Below, in pieces: positions 1-5,698 of a stretch of DNA of 27,692 nt. The stretch is from a virus, in the IMG/VR virus record IMGVR_UViG_3300042503_001868, positions 1 to 27,692 of that record, one strand, 5' to 3'. The notes below the pieces were generated by a model. The model made no database searches, was not told the DNA's origin, and saw only the letters and a program-made list of their open reading frames with translations. Positions within the stretch are counted from its first letter, which is position 1. Each line of letters starts with the position of its first letter. The translations under genes and the position numbers were made by a program.

Positions 1-1
1 T

Positions 2-76
2 GGAGGAAAACAATCCAAGCAGAACCAGGGCAATGCTACAGCAAAGAAAGCAAAAAACGGTGGTAAGAAAAAATAA
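2..76 (+). CDS. C-terminal end of an upstream gene (partial)
   Basis: An open frame enters from the left edge and ends at TAA (74-76). The 24 visible residues are rich in Lys, Gln, Asn and Gly and end in a basic Lys tail, as in a disordered C-terminus. The stop lies 9 bases before the next start, so both probably belong to one transcript. Too little is visible to name the product. Confidence 0.55.
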   Translation, partial: GGKQSKQNQGNATAKKAKNGGKKK

Positions 77-85
77 TGAGGTTTT

Positions 86-286
86 ATGCCAAGAGAGTGG
101 AATACTCCCAAGCGTGAATGTTGGAACGCCCCAATTCATCAAATACTTAAAGCAATAGATAATCACACTCGCCTTCATATGGAGACGGGTGATTTTTGGC
201 ACGAAGAACAAGCACAAATTTTAAGAAAATACGTTAAAGATTTAAAAGTCTGGATTCATAAAGAAGAGGGTGTTTGGAGTGAATGA
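86..286 (+). CDS. Small conserved-type phage protein, unknown function
   Basis: This encodes 66 residues, hydrophilic and rich in Trp and His, with no signal peptide or membrane segment. A TGAGG ribosome site lies a few bases before the ATG. Its last codons overlap the GTG start of the next small gene by 8 bases, which suggests translational coupling. I do not recognise a named domain. The compact style fits the small genes between modules in cyanomyoviruses. Confidence 0.7.
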   Translation: MPREWNTPKRECWNAPIHQILKAIDNHTRLHMETGDFWHEEQAQILRKYVKDLKVWIHKEEGVWSE

Positions 287-431
287 ATTTCCTTGGGGCG
301 TAATTATAATTCTTTGTTCTGGTTTGATATTTGCCGCATATGTAATTTACTACATATTAAAGTTAGCATATTTGGAGATGCAAGATGAAACATCTGAGTC
401 TGATCCTATCGATCACAAGTCTCACCATTAG
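279..431 (+). CDS. Tiny membrane protein with GTG start
   Basis: A 50-residue frame starts at GTG (279-281), with the purine-rich stretch AAGAAGAGGG just upstream, and ends at TAG (429-431). Residues about 7-30 form one hydrophobic segment (Ile, Leu, Tyr, Ala), followed by an acidic and His-rich cytoplasm-like tail. It overlaps the gene before by 8 bases and the gene after (start 385) by 47 bases in another frame. The function is unknown. The membrane segment and the ribosome site are the reasons for calling it. Confidence 0.5.
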   Translation: MNEFPWGVIIILCSGLIFAAYVIYYILKLAYLEMQDETSESDPIDHKSHH

Positions 432-597
432 TGGTGCTCTTTGTGTAGGAGCATACATTACTTATCAAAAAGCACAAAAGATTCTAGATAATCCAGAAGA
501 GTTTGTTGGTGCTGTTGTAGAGAAACAATTATCGAAAGCATTTGAAAAATTACCTATTCCTAAGATAAATACTGAGAAGTTCAAATTGCCATTTTAA
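385..597 (+). CDS. Small membrane-anchored protein, unknown function
   Basis: This encodes 70 residues. Residues about 4-26 are a hydrophobic signal-anchor, and the rest is a charged helical tail ending in Pro- and Lys-rich sequence. GGAG lies at 373-376, about 8 bases before the ATG. It is likely inserted in the inner membrane with the tail on one side. A late-promoter-like ATAAATA box follows immediately (597-603), so the next gene may start a new transcript. No named family recognised. Confidence 0.6.
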   Translation: MKHLSLILSITSLTISGALCVGAYITYQKAQKILDNPEEFVGAVVEKQLSKAFEKLPIPKINTEKFKLPF

Positions 598-603
598 TAA
601 ATA
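597..603 (+). promoter_or_regulatory. T4-type late promoter box (ATAAATA)
   Basis: The box lies 19 bases before the ATG at 623 and overlaps the stop of the preceding gene. T4-like phages drive late genes from a TATAAATA-like -10 box without a -35 element. This copy lacks the leading T (the base before it is A). Confidence 0.45.
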
Positions 604-622
604 ACTAAAAAGTATTCACAAA

Positions 623-1066
623 ATGGATTCACAAGAACTTTGCGGTCTTCAAGAAGCATACTTGGAAGTTTATAGTCAGTTGGATGAAGCGATGGTCGAA
701 GGTCCTCGTAAAGACAAAATGATTGCAAAACAGTGGAGTCCTCATACGACCTCAAGAGATACTGCTAATGCTTTTAATATTGCAGTTCGCGATGAACGTC
801 CACGAGATAAAAAATCAACTGGAGGCAAAGGGGCAAGATATTCTGATTTTGGAGACAGAGGTTTTGGAAATAAAAATCGTCGCCGCCGGGGTTTAAAACC
901 ACTGCGAGGGAACACCAGACCAGAACAAAATCAAAATGAAGAATTGGATATTTACAGCATCGTTCTTTCGCACCTTCTTGATGAGGGATATGCTGATACT
1001 CAAGAACAAGCAGAAGTTATTATGGTGAATATGAGTGAAGAGTGGAGGGATAGTATTATTGGTTGA
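623..1066 (+). CDS. Hydrophilic phage protein with acidic C-terminal motif
   Basis: This encodes 147 residues. The middle (about 40-105) is basic and low in complexity, rich in Arg, Lys and Gly, and probably disordered. The last 40 residues contain an acidic helical motif with the pattern LLDEGYADT followed by MVNMSEEWR. From memory, this motif recurs at the ends of several different T4-like cyanophage proteins, where it may be a shared docking or processing element; that role is inference. A late-type box sits 19 bases upstream of the start, and another follows the stop. Function unknown; a structural or assembly role is possible. Confidence 0.7.
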   Translation: MDSQELCGLQEAYLEVYSQLDEAMVEGPRKDKMIAKQWSPHTTSRDTANAFNIAVRDERPRDKKSTGGKGARYSDFGDRGFGNKNRRRRGLKPLRGNTRPEQNQNEELDIYSIVLSHLLDEGYADTQEQAEVIMVNMSEEWRDSIIG

Positions 1067-1072
1067 TAAATA
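1065..1072 (+). promoter_or_regulatory. T4-type late promoter box (GATAAATA)
   Basis: Seven of eight bases match TATAAATA. It overlaps the stop of the preceding gene and lies 27 bases before the nuclease ATG at 1100. Confidence 0.5.
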
Positions 1073-1099
1073 TTAGTAAGAGTATATCAAATCAAATAA

Positions 1100-1513
1100 A
1101 TGGCGGATAAAGACCCATATATCTACAGAGTAAAACAAGTATTAAGAGTAGTTGATGGTGACACAATCGATGCGGACATTGATCTTGGGTTCGATATTTC
1201 TCTTACTAAGCGAGTACGCCTTAGTGGTGTTGATACTCCAGAAAGTCGTACAACCGATATCAAAGAAAAAGCACTTGGATTAGAAGTTAAGGAATGGTTA
1301 AAGAAAAATCTTGATGGTAAAAAAAATATTCTTATTAAAACAGAACTTCCAGATTCGACTGAAAAGTATGGGAGAATTCTTGGAAGGTTATATGTTGATG
1401 ATGTATGTCTTAATGATCGTATGATCTCTGACGGATATGCTTGGGAATACTCAGGAGGAACCAAAGTGAAGGATTTTGCTTTACTAGAATCAAAAAGAAA
1501 GTCGAGCTGCTAA
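1100..1513 (+). CDS. Staphylococcal-type thermonuclease (SNase family)
   Basis: This encodes a 137-residue calcium-dependent-type nuclease that would cut DNA or RNA. The SNase core is intact: VDGDT (Asp19, Asp21), RLSGVDTPE (Arg40, Asp45, Thr46, Glu48) and KYGRILGR (Arg92) correspond to the metal and catalytic residues of the family. No signal peptide is visible, so it probably acts in the infected cell, for example on host nucleic acid. The family is common in T4-like cyanophages. The stop falls inside the end of the oppositely oriented gene (24-base tail-to-tail overlap), so the C-terminus is short after the last conserved block. A late box precedes it. Confidence 0.9.
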   Translation: MADKDPYIYRVKQVLRVVDGDTIDADIDLGFDISLTKRVRLSGVDTPESRTTDIKEKALGLEVKEWLKKNLDGKKNILIKTELPDSTEKYGRILGRLYVDDVCLNDRMISDGYAWEYSGGTKVKDFALLESKRKSSC

Positions 1514-2356
1514 TTTTTTAGCAATTTTTTTAGCGGGGGCAAAGAGAGGTTTAAATCTTTCTTTGCCTTCTTTTGTAAATTTATCTTTTATTACATCATC
1601 AATAATTATTTTATTATCAATCTCATAGAGAGCATTAATTTCAACTTGATCCCGAATGTATTGTTCTATATTAGTTACTTGTTCTACTAGACGAGTTCCT
1701 TCTGCAGAATATTCAAAGATATCAATATGACCTTCTTCTGCTAGAACATAATGTAGGACGGGTTTGACTTGTTTGATTTTAATTTTAAATTTGTTCTTGG
1801 TTGCTTCTTTGATGATTGGTTCTGCTGCATTTTTGAGAGCATTGAGAACTGTTGTAGATGCTATTGTGGCGGCAGTGGTTACTACTGCGACAGCACCAGC
1901 CGTAGCAACAAGAGAAGGGTCAGGTAAATTAATATTGACTCCATAGACGCTAAAAGTTGGTGTAGTTATTGGTTTATCTGCTGGTATTTCAGCAATCGGC
2001 ACTTGAGGAGGAGGAGTTTGAGCAACCTGAGGTAGTTGAGGGGGGGAGGTATCTGGTAATCCTCTTGACTTTTCGCCCTTATCTTGTTGTTCCTTTTCTT
2101 TCTCTGCTTTTACTGCAGCATCAAACTCTTCTTGTGTAGGAACATTAATAACTGGATACTTGATTGAAGTATCTGGCATTTCAAATACTGGAAGTGCCAT
2201 TCCACGAACAACTGGAACCTCTACACTATGAAGTACTGGTGGTTCTATTGTTGAAATGACACTAGGACCATTAATGCCAACTTTTGGTATTTGGTTGGTA
2301 TTGTTCTTTATATTGGCAATTCCGTTGGCATTATTTATTTGCTGTATTGGTTCCAT
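1490..2356 (-). CDS. Proline-rich protein with a central membrane segment, last gene of the reverse late block
   Basis: This encodes 288 residues. The N-terminal 90 residues contain the pattern PPVLHSVEVPVVRG, which I associate with a family seen in cyanomyoviruses and marine cyanobacteria (from memory, without a known function). Residues about 90-135 are charged and then Pro-rich. Residues about 150-172 are a small-residue hydrophobic segment (Ala, Val, Thr), and the rest is a charged helical domain with a Lys-rich end. It starts 26 bases inside the previous gene of the block, indicating coupled translation. A virion or envelope role is plausible because of the late promoter of the block. 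Confidence 0.75.
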   Translation of the reverse strand: MEPIQQINNANGIANIKNNTNQIPKVGINGPSVISTIEPPVLHSVEVPVVRGMALPVFEMPDTSIKYPVINVPTQEEFDAAVKAEKEKEQQDKGEKSRGLPDTSPPQLPQVAQTPPPQVPIAEIPADKPITTPTFSVYGVNINLPDPSLVATAGAVAVVTTAATIASTTVLNALKNAAEPIIKEATKNKFKIKIKQVKPVLHYVLAEEGHIDIFEYSAEGTRLVEQVTNIEQYIRDQVEINALYEIDNKIIIDDVIKDKFTKEGKERFKPLFAPAKKIAKKLAARLSF

Positions 2357-2903
2357 TAGGATACCTCACAACTACGTCAGCACAAATTTTATGATATGGA
2401 CTTTCTGGATGAAAGGTAATACCATTCTTAATTGCTTCACCACACTTCAATAATCTAACTAATTCAAAATCTAATCGACTTTTATCTACTTCACTCTGTT
2501 GCCTTTTGATTTCTGTTCGTGCTCTTTCTTTACACAATTCGGTTAAACTACCATCTAAAGGAAAGTTGAAACCCATACTGACACCAGCATTACCATTATG
2601 CGTTTGGAATGCTTCTGGATCGGCACTACCATTCATATTTCCTAATATAAATGGTGATAAACTCATTGTTGGACCCTGACAAGAAACACCACCACCATAA
2701 GTATTCATGGCATAAGGACCTTGTAATACTTGAACTGCCTGATTGGTTACATTACCAGTAGCAGATGCAGAAGGTCCTGCAATATTGGTATTACTTGGTG
2801 CTTGTTGTGCTCTACCCGATGCAGTGAGTAAAAGAATTATTATTGGGTAAATACAGAAACTGAGTTTGTGGTAGATTTTTGTTCTGTAGTTCTGTCTATC
2901 CAT
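2331..2903 (-). CDS. Exported-looking protein, third gene of the reverse late block
   Basis: This encodes 190 residues. A basic N-terminus is followed by a hydrophobic stretch (about residues 16-30, YPIIILLL) and an Ala-rich possible cleavage site, so export or membrane anchoring is likely. The mature part has TNQAVQVLQG and YGGGVSCQG patterns, then a Cys-containing helical region. It has four Cys after the signal, compatible with disulphides outside the cytoplasm. The start lies 64 bases inside the preceding gene, and no later ATG gives the same signal sequence. The family is recognised only as cyanophage-type hypothetical; function unknown. Confidence 0.7.
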   Translation of the reverse strand: MDRQNYRTKIYHKLSFCIYPIIILLLTASGRAQQAPSNTNIAGPSASATGNVTNQAVQVLQGPYAMNTYGGGVSCQGPTMSLSPFILGNMNGSADPEAFQTHNGNAGVSMGFNFPLDGSLTELCKERARTEIKRQQSEVDKSRLDFELVRLLKCGEAIKNGITFHPESPYHKICADVVVRYPNGTNTANK

Positions 2904-3205
2904 GTTTCCTTAGCCACTCCAGTGCCTAATATGGTCTCACTGAATTGAAATGGGGCACCTTGAGTCATAATGCTATAATTTGCTCCAGGAGCAGGAGTTC
3001 CTGGAATATTAATATTTGTTCCCGTCACAGTATAAGATGTGCCAGTTGTGTATTCCACCTGGCGTATAGATTCTACAATTTTTGTAATTGTTTCTGTTGT
3101 TGCATTAATAGTTCCCCTAGTAAAGTTGGGAACCACTTGTTCAGCATAAGCAGGAGTACAAATGACTCCCGCTGCTAAAAGCAATGCGGGAGTTATGTAT
3201 CTCAT
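2840..3205 (-). CDS. Secreted small protein, paralogue of its upstream neighbour
   Basis: This encodes 121 residues with a clear signal peptide (residues 1-21, ending AYA). The mature part is Thr-, Ser- and Asn-rich with a beta-type composition. It shares with the neighbour at 3202-3663 the pattern 'S-Y-(S/T)-x-(S/T)-G-T-N-I' followed about 20 residues later by 'A-F/P-x-F-S-E-T', so the two look like tandem duplicates. Start and upstream stop overlap by 4 bases (ATGA). Low charge and repeated polar beta segments would suit a surface or fibre subunit, which is inference only. Confidence 0.75.
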   Translation of the reverse strand: MRYITPALLLAAGVICTPAYAEQVVPNFTRGTINATTETITKIVESIRQVEYTTGTSYTVTGTNINIPGTPAPGANYSIMTQGAPFQFSETILGTGVAKETWIDRTTEQKSTTNSVSVFTQ

Positions 3206-3663
3206 TTGAATACGCTCAACTCGATGCTACGCTGTGCAGTTGCTGTAGTTCCAGCACCACCAGCAGTAACAGTAGGAACACCAGTAGGTGATAATGTACC
3301 AGCAAGAGTACCCTTATCCCCACCAACTTGAGTTACACTATCTCCATATAGATTTGGTGTTCCAATAACACCATTTGTTACTGTTTGAGTAGTTACTGGT
3401 GTATCTGCAACATTGCTTGTTTCTGAGAAACTGAATGCTTGACCTGCCGTATTGATGTCGTAACTTCCAGCACCACCTACACCGCCGAATGTATTTGCTT
3501 TAATATTTGTACCTGAAGCAGAATATGATGCTCCAATTCGAGTTGATTGTACCGCAGCACCCTGGACACCAAGTTGAACAGAATCAGTAATTCTTGATGT
3601 AATTTCAGCAGCACTTACAGGAGTAATGAAGAATAACGAAGAGATTAAAAGTAATCTTTTCAT
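3202..3663 (-). CDS. Secreted Gly/Thr-rich protein, first gene of the reverse late block
   Basis: This encodes 153 residues with a signal peptide at 1-18 (ending VSA). The mature part is rich in Gly, Thr, Ser, Ala and Val, lacks Cys and nearly lacks charged residues, which is typical of beta-structured surface polymers. It shares SGTNI and FSFSET patterns with the next gene. A late-type CATAAATA box on this strand (3688-3695) lies 25 bases upstream of the start, implying late expression and possibly a virion or host-surface role. Function unknown. Confidence 0.75.
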   Translation of the reverse strand: MKRLLLISSLFFITPVSAAEITSRITDSVQLGVQGAAVQSTRIGASYSASGTNIKANTFGGVGGAGSYDINTAGQAFSFSETSNVADTPVTTQTVTNGVIGTPNLYGDSVTQVGGDKGTLAGTLSPTGVPTVTAGGAGTTATAQRSIELSVFK

Positions 3664-3681
3664 TTTTCTATTTTGTAGGAC

Positions 3682-3711
3682 TTGAAGTATTTATGAAAAA
3701 TATGATATACT
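3682..3711 (+). promoter_or_regulatory. Sigma70-like promoter for the coiled-coil gene
   Basis: TTGAAG (3682-3687), an 18-base spacer and TATACT (3706-3711) lie 24 bases before the ATG at 3735. This would be read by host RNA polymerase early in infection. Confidence 0.55.
3688..3695 (-). promoter_or_regulatory. T4-type late promoter (CATAAATA) for the reverse block
   Basis: Read on the minus strand the box is CATAAATA, ending 25 bases before the ATG at 3663. It sits between the -35 and -10 of a divergent forward promoter, so the two could interfere. Confidence 0.5.
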
Positions 3712-3734
3712 ATCAATAGTTCAAATTTATTTTT

Positions 3735-3938
3735 ATGACCGAACAACAAGAACATCTTACAAATCTTTTGCAACAACGCCAAACTCTGTCTCAAGAACTT
3801 GAATCCCTTCAAGGTCAAGCATCTGCAAAAAGAGAACTTTTTCTTAAAGTTCAGGGTGTGATTGAATATTTGACTCAAATTGGTGTAGTGCTTCCCGAAC
3901 CAGAAGAGACGGATGAAGAAGTGTCTGAGGATAGTTGA
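3735..3938 (+). CDS. Small coiled-coil protein
   Basis: This encodes 67 residues. Residues 1-50 are a strongly heptad-like helix rich in Gln, Glu and Leu, and the tail is acidic (EEVSEDS end). There is no signal or catalytic motif. It has its own sigma70-like promoter upstream and a hairpin terminator at 3967-3986, so it is probably a one-gene unit. Small Gln/Glu coiled-coil proteins of this sort are frequent in cyanomyoviruses; function unknown. Confidence 0.75.
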   Translation: MTEQQEHLTNLLQQRQTLSQELESLQGQASAKRELFLKVQGVIEYLTQIGVVLPEPEETDEEVSEDS

Positions 3939-3944
3939 CAAATC

Positions 3945-3951
3945 CTAAATA
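3945..3951 (+). promoter_or_regulatory. Possible late promoter box (CTAAATA)
   Basis: CTAAATA resembles the late box and stands upstream of the tail-lysozyme gene, but 136 bases before its preferred start. It would make a long leader, so support is weak. Confidence 0.3.
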
Positions 3952-3966
3952 TTAACTTAATATGAA

Positions 3967-3986
3967 AAATCCCACATCAGGGATTT
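3967..3986 (+). terminator. Hairpin terminator after the coiled-coil gene
   Basis: AAATCCC and GGGATTT pair perfectly around a 6-base loop. The trailing T tract is short and interrupted (TTTCGTT), so termination may be partial. Confidence 0.45.
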
Positions 3987-4086
3987 CGTTATGAGACTGT
4001 GATGTGAAATTAGAGCCGTGGAAAGTGCCCTCCGAGAGGTTGGGTGTACCCCCTTTCTATACGGATGTAGAGTTCAATTAAAATTA

Positions 4087-4734
4087 ATGCAACAATTCTT
4101 TACTGTAGCCCTGCCCCTTTTGGCATCGGTTACAACCAGTACGACAACACTGCCATTCGTCAACTACAAGATGCAAGGTCCTCCTCCGCCATTGGAAGAG
4201 ACAATTAAATTAAATCTTGTAGATGAAAAGAAGACAGCAATCCGAGAGGTTGCTCCCGAAAAACCAAAAGAGAAAAGGCTAATTTGTAAAGGGTGTTCAG
4301 AACATGAACAACTTGCTGTGGATTATTTCCAAGAGCAAGGAATTAAAGACAGAAACGCCCTTGCTACTATCCTGGGCAATATTAAGCAAGAATCTATGTT
4401 CGTGCCTAATATTTGTGAAGGTGGTAGTAGGACTCAGTACCATCACTGCGGTCGTGGTTATGGTCTGATCCAATGGACATCTGCCGATCGTTATTATGGA
4501 TTGGGTGATTTTGCTAAGAGATTTGGTGGAAATCCATCATCTTTTCAAACGCAACTTGGTTATCTAACGACTGAGGTTCAATGGAAACGAATTGCTGACA
4601 GGATGAAAACTCCTGGAAAATCTATCAATCGTTACATGGACTATGCGTATAGTTGGATTGGTTGGGGCATTCATGGTGCTCGCACATCTTATGCTCATGA
4701 ATATGCTAACCGACTGATCACGGTAGAAGTTTGA
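4087..4734 (+). CDS. Phage tail-lysozyme domain protein (peptidoglycan-cleaving)
   Basis: With the ATG at 4087 the protein has 215 residues. An N-terminal hydrophobic stretch (about 1-22) could be a signal-anchor, and a Pro-rich, charged linker follows to about residue 65. Residues about 68-215 match the phage tail-type lysozyme fold: the ILGNIKQES segment carries a probable catalytic Glu102, then RGYGLIQWT and a Trp-rich C-terminal part follow. It would hydrolyse the glycan strands of peptidoglycan at entry or lysis. The frame stays open back to a GTG at 4018, but the upstream residues look non-coding and Cys-rich. A strong terminator follows. Confidence 0.8.
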   Translation: MQQFFTVALPLLASVTTSTTTLPFVNYKMQGPPPPLEETIKLNLVDEKKTAIREVAPEKPKEKRLICKGCSEHEQLAVDYFQEQGIKDRNALATILGNIKQESMFVPNICEGGSRTQYHHCGRGYGLIQWTSADRYYGLGDFAKRFGGNPSSFQTQLGYLTTEVQWKRIADRMKTPGKSINRYMDYAYSWIGWGIHGARTSYAHEYANRLITVEV

Positions 4735-4741
4735 TTTAGTT

Positions 4742-4766
4742 AAGGGAGTTTGCACTCCCTTTTCTT
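4742..4766 (+). terminator. Rho-independent terminator after the tail-lysozyme gene
   Basis: AAGGGAGT and ACTCCCTT form an 8-bp stem around a TTGC loop, followed by TTCTT. It starts 8 bases after the stop codon. Confidence 0.75.
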
Positions 4767-4777
4767 ACATATATAAA
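4750..4777 (+). promoter_or_regulatory. Possible promoter overlapping the terminator
   Basis: TTGCAC (4750-4755, in the terminator loop and arm), a 16-base spacer and TATAAA (4772-4777) would start transcription just before the small gene at 4804. The match is moderate, but the arrangement recurs at 11752 and 27638. Confidence 0.35.
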
Positions 4778-4803
4778 CATATCTTATTTTATTGGAGATT
4801 ATT

Positions 4804-4995
4804 ATGTCAGAAACAGTACAACAACTCACAGATGCAGTTGCAGCGTGGCAAGTTGAAGATGAAAAGTTTGTTGCTGGAAACAACGCAGCAGGCACCCGTG
4901 CTCGTAAAGCACTTCAAGAAATTTCTAAAATTGTCAAGACCCGTAGGACTGAGATCACTGAAGAGAAAAACGCCCGTAAGGAAGCAAAGGGTTGA
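4804..4995 (+). CDS. Small basic protein with a KAAGTRARKAL-like helix
   Basis: The best start is ATG 4804, with TTGGAG at 4792-4797; the frame also has a TTG at 4792 that is more likely part of the ribosome site. The 63-residue product has an amphipathic N-terminal helix and then the pattern NNAAGTRARKALQEI with a Lys/Arg/Glu-rich tail. The pattern resembles the conserved segment of small histone H1-like (Hc1-type) proteins seen in bacteria and algal viruses, so nucleic-acid binding is possible; this is a resemblance, not a proven homology. The stop overlaps the -35 box of the tRNA promoter. Confidence 0.75.
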   Translation: MSETVQQLTDAVAAWQVEDEKFVAGNNAAGTRARKALQEISKIVKTRRTEITEEKNARKEAKG

Positions 4996-5020
4996 CGAAT
5001 GACTCTCAATACCCTATAAT
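4992..5020 (+). promoter_or_regulatory. Strong sigma70-type promoter of the tRNA cluster
   Basis: TTGACG (4992-4997), a 17-base spacer and TATAAT (5015-5020) are near consensus. The -35 overlaps the preceding stop codon. Complementary arms CTCTCAA (5002-5008) and TTGAGAG (5028-5034) flank the -10, a possible operator or leader hairpin. Confidence 0.8.
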
Positions 5021-5045
5021 ATGAGGGTTGAGAGATCAACTGCGA

Positions 5046-5090
5046 CACTCCCCTTCGGTAGGTTCAGGAGTGGCGGCGATAGGAACCTAC
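5046..5090 (+). ncRNA. Predicted pseudoknot in the tRNA leader
   Basis: Two perfect helices interlock: CACTCC (5046-5051) with GGAGTG (5067-5072), and GTAGGTTC (5058-5065) with GAACCTAC (5083-5090). This is an H-type pseudoknot topology of 6 and 8 bp located between the promoter and tRNA-Arg, ending 5 bases before the tRNA. It could be a processing signal, a regulatory RNA or a stand-alone small RNA. Structured manA and wcaG RNA motifs are known from T4-like cyanophages; I cannot test whether this is one. Confidence 0.5.
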
Positions 5091-5095
5091 TTTAT

Positions 5096-5168
5096 GGGCA
5101 CGTAGCATAATGGATAATGCATCAACCTTCTAAGTTGCCGATTGCTGGTTCGAGTCCAGCCGTGCCTG
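5096..5168 (+). tRNA. tRNA-Arg (anticodon TCT)
   Basis: A complete cloverleaf: the acceptor GGGCACG pairs with CGTGCCT (one G-U), the D stem is GCAT/ATGC, the anticodon loop CTTCTAA gives TCT, and the T arm GCTGG-TTCGAGT-CCAGC is perfect. The top anticodon-stem pair (T-C) is mismatched. CCA is not encoded. It reads AGA, which is common in AT-rich phage genes. Confidence 0.95.
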
Positions 5169-5187
5169 TTGGAGATTTATTCTCCAA
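5169..5187 (+). other. Spacer hairpin between tRNA-Arg and tRNA-Asn
   Basis: TTGGAGA and TCTCCAA pair around TTTAT directly after the tRNA-Arg discriminator base. There is no T tract, so a processing stem is more likely than a terminator. Confidence 0.45.
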
Positions 5188-5205
5188 GTTTAACTGAATA
5201 AGCAA

Positions 5206-5277
5206 TGGGGTGTAGCACAATGGCAGTGCGTCGAGCTGTTAACTCGCAGGTTACTGGTTCGAATCCAGTCACCCCAG
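5206..5277 (+). tRNA. tRNA-Asn (anticodon GTT)
   Basis: The acceptor TGGGGTG pairs with CACCCCA, the anticodon loop CTGTTAA gives GTT, and the T arm ACTGG-TTCGAAT-CCAGT is perfect. The first pair is T-A. CCA is not encoded. Confidence 0.95.
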
Positions 5278-5425
5278 TTGGAAGGTCTGGAAATTTCTGG
5301 GTCTTCCTCTAAATCCTAAAGTCTAGAATTTAGGTCGGGGATTTGATCACCCCCGTTTGGATAGGTAAGGAAAGTAAAAGGAGCATGGGAACCGTATGGA
5401 GATACCGCACCTGCCTTATCCATTT
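5278..5425 (+). other. 148-base structured spacer in the tRNA cluster
   Basis: No tRNA or convincing gene is visible. Several hairpins can form: GGAAG/CTTCC across 5280-5308, CTAAAT/ATTTAG, and CGGGG/CCCCG near 5336-5358. Near the 3' end GGATAGG can pair with CTTATCC, as in a tRNA acceptor, but the D, anticodon and T arms are absent. It may be a decayed tRNA or an unrecognised small RNA. A 16-codon frame after AGGAGC (ATG at about 5384) is too short to support. Confidence 0.3.
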
Positions 5426-5497
5426 GCCCTTGTAGCTCAGTGGTAGAGCAACGGTTTTGTAAACCGTTGGTCGTCTGTTCGAATCAGATCGGGGGCT
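5426..5497 (+). tRNA. tRNA-Thr (anticodon TGT)
   Basis: The acceptor GCCCTTG pairs with CGGGGGC (two G-U), the D arm is GCTC/GAGC, the anticodon stem ACGGT/ACCGT encloses TTTGTAA, and the T loop is TTCGAAT. The discriminator T5497 is also the first base of the next promoter's -35. Confidence 0.95.
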
Positions 5498-5525
5498 TGA
5501 CATAATACTCATTATGTTTTATACT
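5497..5525 (+). promoter_or_regulatory. Sigma70-type promoter for tRNA-Gly
   Basis: TTGACA (5497-5502), a 17-base spacer and TATACT (5520-5525). The spacer contains the inverted arms CATAAT/ATTATG followed by TTTTAT, so the same bases may act as a weak terminator of the upstream tRNAs or as an operator. Confidence 0.75.
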
Positions 5526-5549
5526 TTCTTTTGTGTGAAGGAAGTGCTC

Positions 5550-5569
5550 GGAAGAGAGAAATCTCTTCC
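5550..5569 (+). other. GNRA-loop hairpin before tRNA-Gly
   Basis: GGAAGAGA and TCTCTTCC form a perfect 8-bp stem closed by a GAAA tetraloop, 4 bases before tRNA-Gly. It is probably a 5' leader or processing element. Confidence 0.5.
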
Positions 5570-5573
5570 AAAT

Positions 5574-5644
5574 GCGTGATTGATGTAGTGGTAACATTCC
5601 TCCCTTCCAAGGAGATCTCCTCGGTTCGAATCCGTGATCACGCT
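5574..5644 (+). tRNA. tRNA-Gly (anticodon TCC)
   Basis: The acceptor GCGTGAT pairs with ATCACGC, the anticodon loop CTTCCAA gives TCC, and the T loop is TTCGAAT. One T-T mismatch lies in the T stem, and the top anticodon pair is C-A. CCA is not encoded. Confidence 0.93.
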
Positions 5645-5662
5645 TTCTTAACCAAATCTTAG

Positions 5663-5691
5663 TTGACATAAGACTCAAAGTGCTCTAAGAT
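5663..5691 (+). promoter_or_regulatory. Sigma70-type promoter upstream of the porin
   Basis: TTGACA (5663-5668), a 17-base spacer and TAAGAT (5686-5691). It lies about 100 bases before the porin start, ahead of a separate late box, so the porin may be read in two phases. Confidence 0.65.
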
Positions 5692-5698
5692 ACTCTCA

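Noticed and set aside
4018-4086. GTG start that would lengthen the tail-lysozyme protein
   Set aside because: The added residues are Cys-rich and unlike the rest. ATG 4087 directly precedes a signal-like hydrophobic stretch.
5384-5434. A 16-codon frame after AGGAGC in the tRNA cluster
   Set aside because: Too short, the ribosome-site spacing is too tight, and it runs into the tRNA-Thr gene.
5330-5678. Reverse-strand open frames across the tRNA cluster
   Set aside because: They are antisense to tRNA genes and have no codon or motif support.
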